NCBI GenBank assembly: GCA_907164885.2
Contig: OU015492.1
Location: 201,441,738-201,505,737, forward strand
DNA: 64,000 nucleotides
Direction of reading: 5' to 3'
Source of the DNA: Dolomedes plantarius
Lineage: Eukaryota; Arthropoda; Arachnida; Araneae; Dolomedidae
The notes beneath the pieces were generated by a model that saw nothing but the letters and a program-made list of their open reading frames with translations, was not told where the DNA came from and did no database searches. The translations under genes and the position numbers were made by a program. This document shows, piece after piece, positions 61,450 through 64,000 of the stretch (position 1 is the stretch's first letter; each line of letters begins with the position of its first letter).

Positions 61450-62323
61450 CTCTAATCCTCTACTAGAAAAGAATTATTCATCTAATATTTAGTAATTTAA
61501 TAATCCCTCTCATCAACAGAAAAATGTTTGGTTACAGAGAAGAATTTGCAAGGAAATGAACTAATACAATACTTTGATAAAATCTTTGAAAATTTATCAA
61601 TGTCCAAGAAGCTCTATTCTTTAATGTACGCAGTGACTCCACCTTTTCGCACTGTTATGTTCTGTGTTAAGAAATGCATAATTGAATGATAAATGTGATA
61701 ATATATTTAAATTTAGACTTCATCTTTTCATAATTACTTGGAAAAAACGTTCCTCTTAGGAGAATGCAGATCACATTCTTAAGCAAGTTGTAATTAAGGC
61801 GTTTAAAGGTCTAGGTAGCAGGAAGTGTGGCTCACAATTCCATTTAATTTTACATTTAATTAATTTCATAACTCTTACATAATCTGAGTGTTAAACGTAA
61901 GGCGGTATTTCAGTTGATCCTGTAAAGTTTAAAACCCTACGTTAAGCCAAGCTAAGCATTTTTGTAATTTCACTTTAGATAAAACAGAATTTTAACAGAA
62001 TTCTTTATTTTCATAAATTTGAAAAGTAGAATTTTGAATATTTAGAGAATAATTTTAATTGCGAAATTTTGTATCCTCACATTTTTACTTAACATGAAGC
62101 AAGTTATATTTTTCACTATGGAATTAATTTTAATTTCTGTCTACATATTAAAACAAAATTTTAATTATGAAGCTCTCTGTGGATCTATGTGAGGAAATCT
62201 ATACAATAGAAACATATTTGATTACTAAACGAACATGCAGTTTTGCAATAATTACAGAGAGAATTCTTTTATTATCTTTACTGTTTGCTTTACTTTACTG
62301 TTTGCTTATTATCTTTACTGTTG
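61450..62323. other. AT-rich non-coding up to the duplication breakpoint
   Basis: The last 70 bp contain a short imperfect tandem repeat of 'ttatctttactgttTGCTTtac' type, directly before the breakpoint at 62324. No genes were recognised. Confidence 0.5.
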
Positions 62324-64000
62324 CCACACGAATCCCTTATGAATCCGGGGTCATTGTCCTACCCCCACTGCTTTCTTGAGAGGAAAGTACAGCTACAAAA
62401 CACAAGGGGTTGACGCGGCAGACACGACAGGTAGTTTTGTACGTTAGTGGTGATAGCCGTTTAACTGTTCAAGAAGTTACTGAAGAAATGGATATCATCA
62501 TTGGATCTCGCCGTCACATTTTGACTAAAAAACTTTAGATGAGTTGCTTCAGAGTAAAAATTAGTGCCCCTTTGTTGAGCGACGATTAGAAAGAGAACCG
62601 TGTTAAAATCTCTCTGTGGTTGCTTGCTTGTGCAAATGGTAATGAAATCTTTTCTGAGAGCATCATAAATGGGGATGAGACGTAAGATTATGGTTATTAG
62701 ACATTTTTCTGCCTTCTGAGCTTAAAAATAAATTGGAAGGATGTCGTTTACAAGCAATAGAGGATATTAAGGAAAATATGTAAAGGGAACTGTTCGGCAT
62801 CACAGAAAGTGCGTTCCAGGAAGTATTCAGAAAATGGAACATACGCTAGGAATGATGTATTGCCTGTAAAGGGAATTACTTGTTATAATGCTTAAAATTT
62901 TGTAAAATGAGCAGTACTGCCTTATAGCAACAGTTTGGTATTTTTTACCATGTCTTTTATGTAATCCCGCAAGGAGCATCTGACTGCCTAAAAAAATAAT
63001 TGCGGACGTCCCATAACTGAACCAATGATGTGGGATTTAGATTATTTTCTCTGTTCTATGTGGAATTGAATTTTTTTTAGTTTCAGAGCAGACTTAACTC
63101 ATGTGTGTAATATGACAAAATGCATAGGTTACGTCCTCCTTGGCTGAATCAGTAGCAATTATATACATTTCCAGCGTACTAGGCACCTTTTCCCTTTTTT
63201 ATGGGCTCCTCAACATGGCATTACCGATTATTGCCCTAAAGGGAGAGGAATTCTAAATTTTTACAATTGGCTGGCGCAGTAAACCAGCCCTTATCGGAAA
63301 GAACCACAGTCTAACACGAATTATGGCACAAAATTTAGAGTGGATGAGCATGACAAGATGCACGGAGCCCACCATCATAAGTGGAACCAATTGCAAATAT
63401 ATACTTGTCCAATGTACAGTATATATATATATATATATATATATATAATCTCATGTGATCATAATTTAACTTGGCCTATTCAGAGCCCTCTGTAGCTATA
63501 ACTAAAGGGCGAATTGAGCTGAAATTTTGCAGATAGACAATTTAAAGGATGGGCTGAAAGATTCTGGGCTGAAAATATCCGAGAGCATTACATCTTAAAT
63601 GCTTGAAAAGTCATGCAATAAATAACTGTGCACAGAAAAAAATCATTTAAAACTTTTATTTTTACATTCTCAAGCATTATGATGTTTAAAACTTATTTTT
63701 ACATTTTAAAGCATTATGACGGTACAAAAGTTGATAAATGTGGCACTGCAAGCGAAGAAAATAATCTGATTTGCATAAGCATACGAATTTAAGGTGATTT
63801 ATGGGTATAAAAAGAATGAGATCGAGTGAGTATCATTCTTTCTGTTCCGATGGCAATTAAATTACAATAACATGCGTTAATCGTAAAACTTTTTTATTAA
63901 AACCAGGTAAATGATGTTGCAGATCTTCGTGAATTTCGACGTCAAAAGAAATTGCGTCGGGGTCCAATGTCTCCACAAGGTGTGAGAGTCATGATATCGT
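62324..64000 (+). repeat. Segment duplicated from 56189-57861, copy 2 (cut by window end)
   Basis: Matches copy 1 without a substitution that I could find, apart from the longer (TA)n tract. It contains the mariner remnant (about 62430-62892) and the left TIR plus N-terminal part of the Tc1/mariner element from about 63450 to the window end. The left breakpoint shares only CC with copy 1's flank. Confidence 0.9.
63421..63447. repeat. (TA)n microsatellite (27 bp) in duplication copy 2
   Basis: Four bases longer than its counterpart at 57286-57308. Confidence 0.9.

Overview
This window looks like a stretch of a eukaryotic, almost certainly arthropod, nuclear genome. Several repeats recall families I know from spiders, but that species guess is inference. 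It is strongly AT-rich. It contains (TA)n and (CA)n(TA)n microsatellites of up to about 160 bp, polymerase-III-type SINEs, and a dense layer of decayed DNA transposons. I found no operons, ribosome binding sites, rRNA, CRISPR array or intact protein-coding gene. Nearly all long open frames are either transposase remnants or read-through of (TA)n.

Layout. 0-5.3 kb: a dispersed repeat, two Helitron-type elements placed head to head, and two degenerate transposon reading frames. 5.3-13.7 kb: mostly featureless AT-rich DNA, with one Helitron at 8.0-8.5 kb and one candidate chemoreceptor-like exon at 11.8-12.1 kb. 13.7-26.7 kb: a terminal-inverted-repeat (TIR) element, a tRNA-derived SINE, two diverged copies of a small hydrophobic reading frame (20.4 and 22.1 kb), two candidate splice-flanked or hydrophobic frames, and a pogo/Tigger-like element. 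26.7-31.9 kb: a truncated Tc1 element, a degenerate satellite split by a hAT-type MITE with a clear 8-bp target duplication, and a run of four Helitron-type elements including an exact head-to-tail junction. 33.8-37.3 kb: a piggyBac-like element holding two Helitrons, one sitting inside its transposase frame. 40.7-51.5 kb: two SINEs, a complete but inactivated Tc1/mariner element with long TIRs, a second Tigger-like element between (TA)n tracts, a small MITE, and a Tc1 inside a mariner. 52.3-64 kb: a Helitron with a gene-fragment frame, a broken mariner, a second Tc1/mariner element of the 41-kb type, a pogo-like element with a PHD-like finger remnant, and a duplication of at least 1.67 kb that runs off the window end.

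No element seen has an intact transposase or a Rep/helicase, so movement would have depended on proteins encoded elsewhere. The most informative structures are the nested insertions. A Helitron splits one tyrosine codon of the piggyBac transposase, and removing it restores the frame exactly. The head-to-tail Helitron junction and the long duplication, identical except in a (TA)n tract, are the other strong leads. Host coding evidence is limited to a few short frames, described with low confidence.
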